Positions 1-5,198 of a stretch of DNA of 6,851 bases are shown here, one piece after another. Every line of letters starts with the position of its first letter. Position 1 is the stretch's first letter. Source of the stretch: Chloroflexota bacterium (GTDB lineage Bacteria; Chloroflexota; Anaerolineae; B4-G1; SLSP01); assembly GCA_012798275.1 (NCBI GenBank), contig JAAZNO010000168.1, positions 1 to 6,851 of the forward strand, read 5' to 3'. The position numbers and the translations under genes are program-made. The notes under the pieces were generated by a model that worked only from the letters and a program-made list of their open reading frames with translations, was not told where the DNA came from and made no database searches.

Positions 1-1017
1 CCGGTAGAGGGGATGACGGCAGCGGTAGACTACCATCAGGTGAAGCTGCCGGCGCCCCTCATCCTGCAGCGCGCGCAGGCGGATCCCCCGCCGACTTTCA
101 CCCCGGCGGTGAAGCCCGACGGACGCGAACCTTTGGTGGTGTTTGAGGATGTCGCCTTTTCCTACGAGGAGGGCGGCCCGGAGGTGATCCAGGGGGTGAA
201 TTTCACCATCCGACGCGGGGACATCGTGGCGGTGCTGGGCCCCAACGGCGCGGGGAAGACCACCCTCGTGAAGCACGCCATCGGCCTGCTCAAACCGCGT
301 CGCGGGCGCGTGTGGATCGAGGGACGCGACACGCGCGAGCTGAGTGTCGCGCAGATCGCGCACACGTTGGGGTACGTGTTTCAAAGCCCCAGCCACATGC
401 TCTTTGCGGCGACGGTGCGGGAGGAACTGGCCTTCGGCCCCAGGAACCTGCACTACGACGAGGAAAAGGTCGCCCAAGGCATTCAGCGGGCGTTGGAGAC
501 CGTGCACCTGCAGGGCCTGGAGGATTACCCGCCGCTGGCGCTTTCTTTTGGACAGCAAAAGCGCGTGAGCATCGCGGCGATCCTGGCGATGTATTCCAAG
601 ATTCTGGTGATGGATGAGCCAACTGCCGGGCAGGACTACTGGAACTACCGCGCCTTCATGGACGCGATTTTGCAGATGCCGGGCTTCGAGGCGGTGCTTT
701 TCATCACGCACGACCTGGACCTGGCGATTACCTACGCCAACCGCGTCGTGTTGTTGCGTGACGGCGCGGTCGCCGGCGAAGGTGCCCCCGCCGATGTCTT
801 GTGCGATGTGGAGCTCCTCAAACGCTGTCGGCTCGTGCCGACCTCGTTGCTGGCGCTTAACCTGGAGTATTTGCCTCAGACCGGGCGGTTTATGTCCGCC
901 GAGGCGCTGGCGCATTGCCTGCCGCGCGGGCCTGTCTTGGCGGGTCGGATCGCCGCGTCTGACGGCGCGGTCACCGGGGACACGGCCGTGATGCCCCCCG
1001 GTTGGGAGATGGCTTGA
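1..1017 (+). CDS. ECF transporter ATP-binding protein (EcfA-type ABC ATPase), probably 5' incomplete
   Basis: This is the ATPase of an energy-coupling factor importer, which hydrolyses ATP on the cytoplasmic side to drive uptake through the T and S proteins encoded next. Numbering from the ATG at base 13 (334 residues), the ABC domain covers about 41-270. It shows Walker A GPNGAGKT (76-83), the Q-loop Gln124, the signature LSFGQQ (177-182), Walker B ILVMDE (197-202), a D-loop ending at Asp208 and the switch His233 in ITHD. LSFGQ in place of LSGGQ is common in ECF ATPases. The gene ends at TGA 1015-1017. The frame is open to base 1. The GAGGGG before ATG 13 abuts the start codon, too close for a normal ribosome site. 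Residues 1-40 are proline-rich and resemble the linker between two ABC halves, so this may be the C-terminal half of a tandem ATPase; that is inference. The ABC assignment is secure, and the ECF class rests on the S and T neighbours. Confidence 0.93.
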   Translation, partial: PVEGMTAAVDYHQVKLPAPLILQRAQADPPPTFTPAVKPDGREPLVVFEDVAFSYEEGGPEVIQGVNFTIRRGDIVAVLGPNGAGKTTLVKHAIGLLKPRRGRVWIEGRDTRELSVAQIAHTLGYVFQSPSHMLFAATVREELAFGPRNLHYDEEKVAQGIQRALETVHLQGLEDYPPLALSFGQQKRVSIAAILAMYSKILVMDEPTAGQDYWNYRAFMDAILQMPGFEAVLFITHDLDLAITYANRVVLLRDGAVAGEGAPADVLCDVELLKRCRLVPTSLLALNLEYLPQTGRFMSAEALAHCLPRGPVLAGRIAASDGAVTGDTAVMPPGWEMA

Positions 1018-1189
1018 GGGTCGTCAAGGAGGTGCGTGCCGTAAGGAAAATTCAATTGCCGGGCGTGAGCGTTGAACTGGGAGGTGGCGGCGGGTTTGAC
1101 GTGCCGGCGCTTCGCGGCGTTGGCCGAGATTCGCGGGGGCTTCCTGGCAAGGCCGTTTCATTTGGTTAGTCATTTCAACATTCAGTTTC
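1018..1189 (+). other. ATPase to S-component intergenic leader, no recognised element
   Basis: This stretch between the ATPase stop and the ribosome site of the S gene is unusually long for a gap inside a transporter operon. The frame can be extended back to a TTG at 1072, but the resulting peptide has no membrane character and no ribosome site. I looked for thiamin, cobalamin or other riboswitch-like conserved blocks and for a -35/-10 pair and found none convincing. The last ~35 bases are AT-richer than the surroundings, as expected for an unstructured ribosome landing region. Confidence 0.4.
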
Positions 1190-1196
1190 AGGAGGG
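1190..1196 (+). promoter_or_regulatory. Ribosome binding site deciding the S-component start
   Basis: AGGAGGG lies four bases before ATG 1201, a near-perfect anti-Shine-Dalgarno match. It selects ATG 1201 over the longer in-frame TTG at 1072. Confidence 0.85.
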
Positions 1197-1200
1197 ACTC

Positions 1201-2097
1201 ATGGGTGCTTCAGGGAAAAAGACTACGTGGTGGCTGGCGGTGTTAGGCGTTTTCGTGGTGCTGATGATCCTGGCCAGCGTGTTCACGGGAGGTGAGCGGA
1301 TCCGTGGCATTTATCCCATCGTCTTCACGGCCATCGGCATTCTCATCGTTTTTGGGGTCTACCTGGCGACGCAGAAAAACGAAGCATGGACGGTCGGCAC
1401 GCGCGAGGTCGTCTACATGGGCATCGGCGCGGCGCTCTATGGCGTGCTTAACTACATCTTCAACACCATTCCCATGCCCTCGGTCAGTCAGGTGGCGTTG
1501 CGCCCTTCGATTGTCATTCCCGTTTTCTTCGGCTACGTCTTTGGCCCGGTGGTGGGGTTTTTCACCGGCGCGGTGGGCAACATCCTGGGCGATTTTCTCA
1601 CCGGTTGGGGGGTCTACCCGGCATGGGACATGGGCAACGGCCTGATCGGCTTTGTCGCCGGTCTGGTGTTGCTCTTTGCCGATAAAAAGCGCAGCCTCAA
1701 CTTCCTTACCATCCTGGTGGGCGTGCTGGTGCTGATTGTCGCCGCGGCGATCCTGATCAACCCCGAGGTCGTGGGGCCCTGGACGGGCGAGATCGAGAGT
1801 TTCTCGCTCTGGGCGTGGGTGTTTATCATCGGCGGCGTCGTGGTGATCGCGCTGCGCTTTGTGCTGGAGCGGGTAAGCGTGGACCTGGCGGCCGTCAACA
1901 TCTGGGGAACCCTGGCCATCATCTTGGGCATCGGCTATGCCGCGATTGCCGACATCTGGGTCAACGGGTACAGCCTGGCGACGGCGATGATCGGTGAATT
2001 TGCGCCGGCGGCCGGACCGAATATCCTCAACTCGATGGTGCTCACACCGATCCTGCTGGCGGCGTATCGCTCGATCCAATCCCGCACGGGCCGCTGA
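1201..2097 (+). CDS. ECF transporter substrate-binding membrane subunit (S component), enlarged
   Basis: A 298-residue integral membrane protein that would bind the vitamin or micronutrient and pair with the ATPase and T protein on either side. The core begins near residue 68 with REVVYMGIGAALYG. It continues through RPSIVIPVFFGYVFGPVVGF (101-120), GNILGDFLTGWGVYPAWDMG (126-145) and NGLIGFVAGL (146-155), and ends with NSMVLTPILLAAY (277-289). This pattern is typical of S components of the DUF1393/riboflavin-like S family. Hydrophobic segments lie at about 11-28, 38-56, 71-88, 103-130 (possibly two), 146-160, 167-186, 202-219, 236-254 and 275-290. Ordinary S components have about 180-200 residues and six helices, so an extra N-terminal pair and probably an extra central pair are present. 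The substrate cannot be assigned, because no binding motif or riboswitch is visible. The start is fixed by a strong ribosome site. The T gene follows after 28 bases. Confidence 0.85.
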   Translation: MGASGKKTTWWLAVLGVFVVLMILASVFTGGERIRGIYPIVFTAIGILIVFGVYLATQKNEAWTVGTREVVYMGIGAALYGVLNYIFNTIPMPSVSQVALRPSIVIPVFFGYVFGPVVGFFTGAVGNILGDFLTGWGVYPAWDMGNGLIGFVAGLVLLFADKKRSLNFLTILVGVLVLIVAAAILINPEVVGPWTGEIESFSLWAWVFIIGGVVVIALRFVLERVSVDLAAVNIWGTLAIILGIGYAAIADIWVNGYSLATAMIGEFAPAAGPNILNSMVLTPILLAAYRSIQSRTGR

Positions 2098-2125
2098 GGC
2101 GCCTCGCGCGGCGGGGGTTGAGACC

Positions 2126-3004
2126 ATGTTGATCGCCTGGCGTTACCGCGAACGAGACACGTTGATCCAGCGGCTGGATCCGCGCGCCCGCATCATCATG
2201 ATGCTGGCCCTGCTGTTTTCCATCATCCAGTTCTGGGATCTGCGGGTGATCCTGGTGTTTCTGGCGTTCGCGGTAGCACAATATGCGCTGGCGGGGCTCA
2301 CGTGGCGAGAGACGCGCCGGGTGTGGATCTTGATCTCCTTTATCATCTTCCTCATGACGCTGCTGACGTTCCTCACCGGACGCGGCGGCGCGGCGACGGC
2401 GTATTTCGAGGAACATCTGCTCTGGCGTTGGGGGCCGCTCACCCTGCCGCTGACGGGCTGGCAGCTCAAGCTCGACATCACCGCCGAGAAGACGATCTTC
2501 GCGGTGAGCCAGCTGCTGCGCATGTACGCCATCACCTTCCTGGCGATCACGTTGCCTTACACGCTGGATCCCAGCCTCTACGGCGTCACCTTCCATGGGC
2601 TGGGCCTGCCCGATAAGTTCGCCTACGCGATGGACCTGGCCTTTCGCTTTGTGCCGACGCTGGGACGCGATTTCAGCATCACGCTTGATTCGCAGCGCGC
2701 GCGGGGCTACGAGGTGGAAAAACTTTCCGGCGGCGTCGTGGCGCAAATCCGGCGACTGGCGCCGCTGGTCGTGCCGGTAACGATCAACGCCATCATCGGG
2801 GCAGAGGACATCATTGACGCCATGGACCTGCGTGCCTTTGGCGTCGGCCCGCGGACGTGGGCGCACGAGCTGCATTACCAACGCGCGGACTACGCGCTCA
2901 TCGTTTTCAGCGCGGCGGCCTTTGTCGCTTCCAGCGTGCTCTCGTTTCTGCGTATCGGGCAGCTGTGGGTGCCGGCGGCGTTGCTGCGGCTTGCCGGTGG
3001 TTGA
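2126..3004 (+). CDS. ECF transporter transmembrane coupling protein (T component, EcfT)
   Basis: A 292-residue membrane protein that links the ATPases to the S component in an energy-coupling factor importer. Family features are RLDPRARI near the N terminus (16-23), the LGLPDKFAYAMDLAFRFVP segment (159-177), and the two Arg motifs that touch the ATPases: RARG (191-194) and AMDLRAFG (232-239). The second motif has Ala where many EcfT have Gly in Arg-Gly, a variation I believe is tolerated. Hydrophobic helices lie at about 23-38, 41-58, 66-84, 125-145 and 256-275, and the cytoplasmic coupling helices lie between the last two. ATG 2126 was chosen because it gives the typical MxxWRYRxRDTxxxxLDPR start. 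The frame stays open back to 1994, but that extension overlaps the S gene and is not membrane-like. The upstream GGGGG at 2113-2117 is a weak ribosome site, so translation may be coupled to the S gene. Confidence 0.93.
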   Translation: MLIAWRYRERDTLIQRLDPRARIIMMLALLFSIIQFWDLRVILVFLAFAVAQYALAGLTWRETRRVWILISFIIFLMTLLTFLTGRGGAATAYFEEHLLWRWGPLTLPLTGWQLKLDITAEKTIFAVSQLLRMYAITFLAITLPYTLDPSLYGVTFHGLGLPDKFAYAMDLAFRFVPTLGRDFSITLDSQRARGYEVEKLSGGVVAQIRRLAPLVVPVTINAIIGAEDIIDAMDLRAFGVGPRTWAHELHYQRADYALIVFSAAAFVASSVLSFLRIGQLWVPAALLRLAGG

Positions 3005-3012
3005 CCCTGCGG

Positions 3013-3020
3013 TTTTTTTT
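3013..3020 (+). other. T8 tract after the T-component gene
   Basis: Eight consecutive T lie nine bases after the stop of the T gene in an otherwise GC-rich region. This is the U-run expected at an intrinsic terminator. The sequence just before it offers only a weak stem (for example GGT with ACC around a five-base loop), and the strong hairpin lies downstream instead. It may still help end or pause transcription of the transporter operon. Confidence 0.4.
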
Positions 3021-3034
3021 GTGTGGGAATTGAT

Positions 3035-3065
3035 GAAGAAGCCGTCCTGCAGGGACGGCTTCTTC
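3035..3065 (+). terminator. Perfect 13-bp inverted repeat, probable terminator of the ECF operon
   Basis: GAAGAAGCCGTCC (3035-3047) and its exact complement GGACGGCTTCTTC (3053-3065) enclose a five-base TGCAG loop. A second stem, GTGGGA (3023-3028) with TCCCAC (3068-3073), can close outside it across a small asymmetric internal loop. The 3' arm ends in TTCTTC, which could act as an imperfect U-rich tract behind the GC-rich part of the stem, but no clean T-run follows on the + strand. It sits between the T gene and the trigger factor promoter, the right place for a terminator or insulator. It could also be a dispersed palindromic repeat. Confidence 0.6.
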
Positions 3066-3077
3066 GCTCCCACGACC

Positions 3078-3106
3078 CTGGTAACTCCGTGGAAACGTGT
3101 TATAAT
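3078..3106 (+). promoter_or_regulatory. Sigma-70-type extended -10 promoter for tig-clpP
   Basis: A perfect TATAAT (3101-3106) is preceded by TGT (3098-3100), giving the extended -10 form TGnTATAAT. Exactly 17 bases upstream is CTGGTA (3078-3083), a poor match to TTGACA (three of six), as is usual when an extended -10 is present. The expected start of transcription is near 3113, leaving a leader of about 25 bases. This is the best promoter in the window. Confidence 0.8.
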
Positions 3107-3123
3107 CTTGCCGATTATGGAGT

Positions 3124-3128
3124 GGAGG
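3124..3128 (+). promoter_or_regulatory. Ribosome binding site deciding the trigger factor GTG start
   Basis: GGAGG is followed by nine bases and then GTG 3138. It favours GTG over the in-frame ATG at 3117, which lies only about four bases after the predicted transcription start and has no ribosome site of its own. Confidence 0.7.
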
Positions 3129-3137
3129 TCAACACCC

Positions 3138-4481
3138 GTGTTTACGATTACAAAAGAAGTTCTTGATAGCCAAGAGGCTCTCATCACCGTTGAAGTTGAA
3201 GAAACCGTGGTTCAGACAGCCATGCAGAAGGCCGCGCGGAAAATCGCTGCACAGGAGTCCTTCCCTGGCTTTCGCAAGGGCAAGGTACCTTACCACATCG
3301 TCGTCGCCCGTGTGGGGGAACCGGCGCTGCGCCGCGAGGTGGCAGACACGCTGCTGGATGAGTCCTACAAAGACATGCTGGAGCAGGCTGAAGTGCAACC
3401 CGTCGGCCCCGGCACGCTGGAAGATATCCAATTGGAGCCGCTCACGCTGAAGATCCGCATCCCACTGGAGCCGGTGGTCGAATTGGGCGATTACAGCGAT
3501 CTGCGCCTGGAAATGGAGCCGCCCGAAGTCACTGAGGCCGAGCTGGCCGAGGCGCTCGCCGATCTGCAGGAACAGCACACCACCGCGCAGCCTGTCTCCC
3601 GGCCGGCCGCTGTCGGTGACCAGATCACGCTGGGATTGGTCGAGGCCCAGGCCAACGGCGAGGTTTTCATCCACGACCATGATGTCAACATTGTCCTGGA
3701 TCCTGCGGATGACCGCATCATCCCCGGGATGGTTGACGCGCTGCTAGGTCTCTCCGCCGGCGAGGAGAAATTGTTCCACCTCACCCTGCCGGAGGATTTC
3801 TCCGAACCCGCGCTGCGCAACGCCGACGCGGAATTCACGGTGCAGGTCGAGAGCGTGGACGAGCTGCTCAAGCCCGCCCTGGATGACGCCTTTGCCAGCG
3901 TGGTGGGCAATTTTGAGACCCTCGACGCGCTGAAGGCCGACCTCCGCGGCCGGATGATGGAGCTCAAACAAAACGAGGCGTACGACGCCTATCACCAGGC
4001 ATTGCTGCAGGCTCTCGTCGCGCGCGCTACCGTCAAATACCCCGAGTTTCTGGTGACCGAGAAGATGGAGGATCTGTTGCAGGTGGTCAAGGAGCGCGTG
4101 CCGCAGCAGCTCGGGCTGCCGTGGAACGATTTCCTGCGGCTGGGGGGGATGACCGAGGAACAGTATCGCGAGACGTTGCGTCCCAATGCCGAGAAATATC
4201 TGACCGAGGATCTGGTACTTGAGGAGTTCGCGCGTCGTGAAGGCATCACGGTCTCAGAGCAGGAATTGCGGAAGCGTTACGATGATTTGCTGGCGCAGCT
4301 GGATTTGCCCGCCCGCGCCCCTCGCGAATTCAGCATGGATCTGGTCGTGGTGCAAGATATACAGCAGCGGCTGCTGCGCACGAAGGCGATGCTTGCATTG
4401 GACCGCCTGGCGCAGGGGCTGCCCGCCTTGAACGGCGAGGTCATCGCCGTTGAGACGGACGCCGCGCCGACGGCAGCCTGA
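3138..4481 (+). CDS. tig: Trigger factor, ribosome-associated chaperone
   Basis: Trigger factor binds the ribosome at the nascent-chain exit and shields emerging cytosolic proteins. The 447-residue product matches the usual 430-450. The N-terminal domain (about 1-115) holds the ribosome-docking signature GFRKGKVP at 44-51. The central FKBP-like PPIase domain (about 155-245) is recognisable from GDQITL (160-165), IPGM (195-198) and LSAGEEKLFHLTLPEDF (205-221). The helical C-terminal chaperone domain follows (about 250-430), with a short acidic and Ala-rich tail. The PPIase domain is diverged: the family's IPGF-E is IPGM-V here, and the usual glycine pair after the DG-xx-F region is missing, so prolyl isomerase activity may be weak. 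The start is GTG 3138, and an in-frame ATG at 3117 would add seven residues. The gene follows its own strong promoter and is separated from clpP by 27 bases, so the two are probably one operon. Confidence 0.95.
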   Translation: MFTITKEVLDSQEALITVEVEETVVQTAMQKAARKIAAQESFPGFRKGKVPYHIVVARVGEPALRREVADTLLDESYKDMLEQAEVQPVGPGTLEDIQLEPLTLKIRIPLEPVVELGDYSDLRLEMEPPEVTEAELAEALADLQEQHTTAQPVSRPAAVGDQITLGLVEAQANGEVFIHDHDVNIVLDPADDRIIPGMVDALLGLSAGEEKLFHLTLPEDFSEPALRNADAEFTVQVESVDELLKPALDDAFASVVGNFETLDALKADLRGRMMELKQNEAYDAYHQALLQALVARATVKYPEFLVTEKMEDLLQVVKERVPQQLGLPWNDFLRLGGMTEEQYRETLRPNAEKYLTEDLVLEEFARREGITVSEQELRKRYDDLLAQLDLPARAPREFSMDLVVVQDIQQRLLRTKAMLALDRLAQGLPALNGEVIAVETDAAPTAA

Positions 4482-4497
4482 TCGAACGCCCGCAACG

Positions 4498-4503
4498 AGG
4501 AGG
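4498..4503 (+). promoter_or_regulatory. Ribosome binding site of clpP
   Basis: AGGAGG five bases before ATG 4509 is a consensus site. It supports that start over the out-of-frame ATG at 4504. Confidence 0.8.
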
Positions 4504-4508
4504 ATGAG

Positions 4509-5102
4509 ATGGGTCTGGTTCCCATGGTCATCGAGACTACCGGGCGCGGGGAGCGCGCTTACGATATTTTCTCCCTGCTGCTCAAAGAACGTATCATTTT
4601 CTTAGGGACGCCGATTGACGCCCAGATCGCCAATCTCATCGTGGCGCAGCTGCTCTTCCTGGACCGCGAGGATCCGGAGCGTGAGATTGCCCTCTACATC
4701 CACTCGCCTGGCGGCGAGATCGCGGCGGGACTGGCCATCTATGACACGTTGCAGCTGATCCATGCGCCCATTTCTACCATCGCTGTAGGGATGACGGCGA
4801 GCATGGCGACCGTGCTGCTCACGGCGGGGACGAAGGGATTGCGCTACGCGCTGCCGCACGCTACCATCCACCTGCATCAGCCGTTGGGCGGCGTCCAGGG
4901 GCAGGCGGCCGATATCGAAATCGCCGCGCGCGAGATCCTGCGGATGCGGGAATTGCTCAACACTCTGCTGCGCAAGCACACTGGCCTGTCGCAGGAGCAA
5001 ATTGACCGCTTTACCGACCGCGATTTCTACATGACGGCGGCGCAGGCCGCTGAACTGGGCATCGTGGATAAAGTGCTGGAGCCGGCGGAAGACGGCAAGT
5101 GA
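4509..5102 (+). CDS. clpP: ATP-dependent Clp protease proteolytic subunit ClpP
   Basis: ClpP forms the two-ring serine-protease barrel that degrades unfolded polypeptides fed in by AAA+ partners such as ClpX or ClpC. The 197-residue product has the family's normal length and the early block [20 protein letters not shown] (31-50). The catalytic triad is visible as Ser98 in GMTASMA (94-100), His123 in HLHQPLGG (121-128) and Asp172 in TDRDF (169-173). The oxyanion loop SPGG is at 66-69. Departures from the common sequence are YIHSPGG for YINSPGG, TASMA for AASMG around the serine, and a [10 protein letters not shown] stretch after it. These do not remove any catalytic residue but suggest a lineage-specific or paralogous ClpP. 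It is translated 27 bases after trigger factor with no promoter in the gap. clpX, the usual next gene, is absent: a hairpin and a new promoter follow. Confidence 0.95.
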   Translation: MGLVPMVIETTGRGERAYDIFSLLLKERIIFLGTPIDAQIANLIVAQLLFLDREDPEREIALYIHSPGGEIAAGLAIYDTLQLIHAPISTIAVGMTASMATVLLTAGTKGLRYALPHATIHLHQPLGGVQGQAADIEIAAREILRMRELLNTLLRKHTGLSQEQIDRFTDRDFYMTAAQAAELGIVDKVLEPAEDGK

Positions 5103-5109
5103 CATTTGT

Positions 5110-5138
5110 GCCAGGGGGGAATTACGTTTCCCTCTGGC
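5110..5138 (+). terminator. Hairpin after clpP, probable terminator
   Basis: GCCAGGGGGGAA (5110-5121) pairs with TTTCCCTCTGGC (5127-5138) around the loop TTACG. This gives a 12-bp stem with two G-T (G-U in RNA) pairs. It begins seven bases after the clpP stop. The following bases, TGTTTCC, are only modestly T-rich, so it is a weak match to a classical intrinsic terminator. Its 3' arm also overlaps the -35 region of the next gene's promoter. Confidence 0.6.
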
Positions 5139-5162
5139 TGTTTCCGGGTCGCCCGTTATAAT
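5134..5162 (+). promoter_or_regulatory. Sigma-70-type promoter for the acyl-CoA synthetase gene
   Basis: A perfect TATAAT (5157-5162) stands 17 bases after CTGGCT (5134-5139), which matches TTGACA at three of six positions. The base triplet before the -10 is CGT, so it is not a true extended -10. The predicted transcription start is near 5169, about 30 bases before the GTG start. An AT-rich run, TTAAATAA, follows the -10. Confidence 0.7.
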
Positions 5163-5185
5163 TAAATAACCGCATACTTTAGTTC

Positions 5186-5191
5186 AGGAGG
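5186..5191 (+). promoter_or_regulatory. Ribosome binding site deciding the GTG start of the acyl-CoA synthetase
   Basis: AGGAGG is seven bases upstream of GTG 5199. It is consensus in sequence and spacing and fixes this non-ATG start. Confidence 0.85.
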
Positions 5192-5198
5192 ATAGGCT

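Noticed and set aside
1096..1190. Possible promoter in the ATPase-S gap (TTGAC at 1096-1100)
   Set aside because: No TATAAT-like hexamer stands at a workable distance. The later AT-rich part has no better than chance -10 matches.
1072..1200. Upstream TTG extension of the S component
   Set aside because: The added residues are not membrane-like, there is no ribosome site at 1072, and AGGAGGG directly precedes ATG 1201.
1243..2127. Long open frame (294 codons) on the - strand opposite the S component
   Set aside because: Its product is rich in Arg, Asp, His and Gln, low-complexity and without domains, as expected from the complement of a GC-rich membrane-protein gene. It has no ribosome site and overlaps a well-supported gene completely.
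2814..3137. N-terminal extension of trigger factor into the T gene and hairpin
   Set aside because: The extra residues translate the other frame of the T gene and the inverted repeat (giving KKPSCRDGFF). The promoter at 3101-3106 lies inside this region, so it cannot be in the message.
3117..3137. ATG 3117 as start of trigger factor
   Set aside because: It would be only about four bases from the predicted transcription start with no ribosome site, while GTG 3138 has GGAGG at workable spacing and gives the normal N terminus. It remains possible but less likely.
2042..3187. 381-codon open frame on the - strand opposite the T component and hairpin
   Set aside because: It crosses the end of one gene, the inverted repeat and the tig promoter, has no recognisable domain, and is explained by the scarcity of stop codons in GC-rich DNA.
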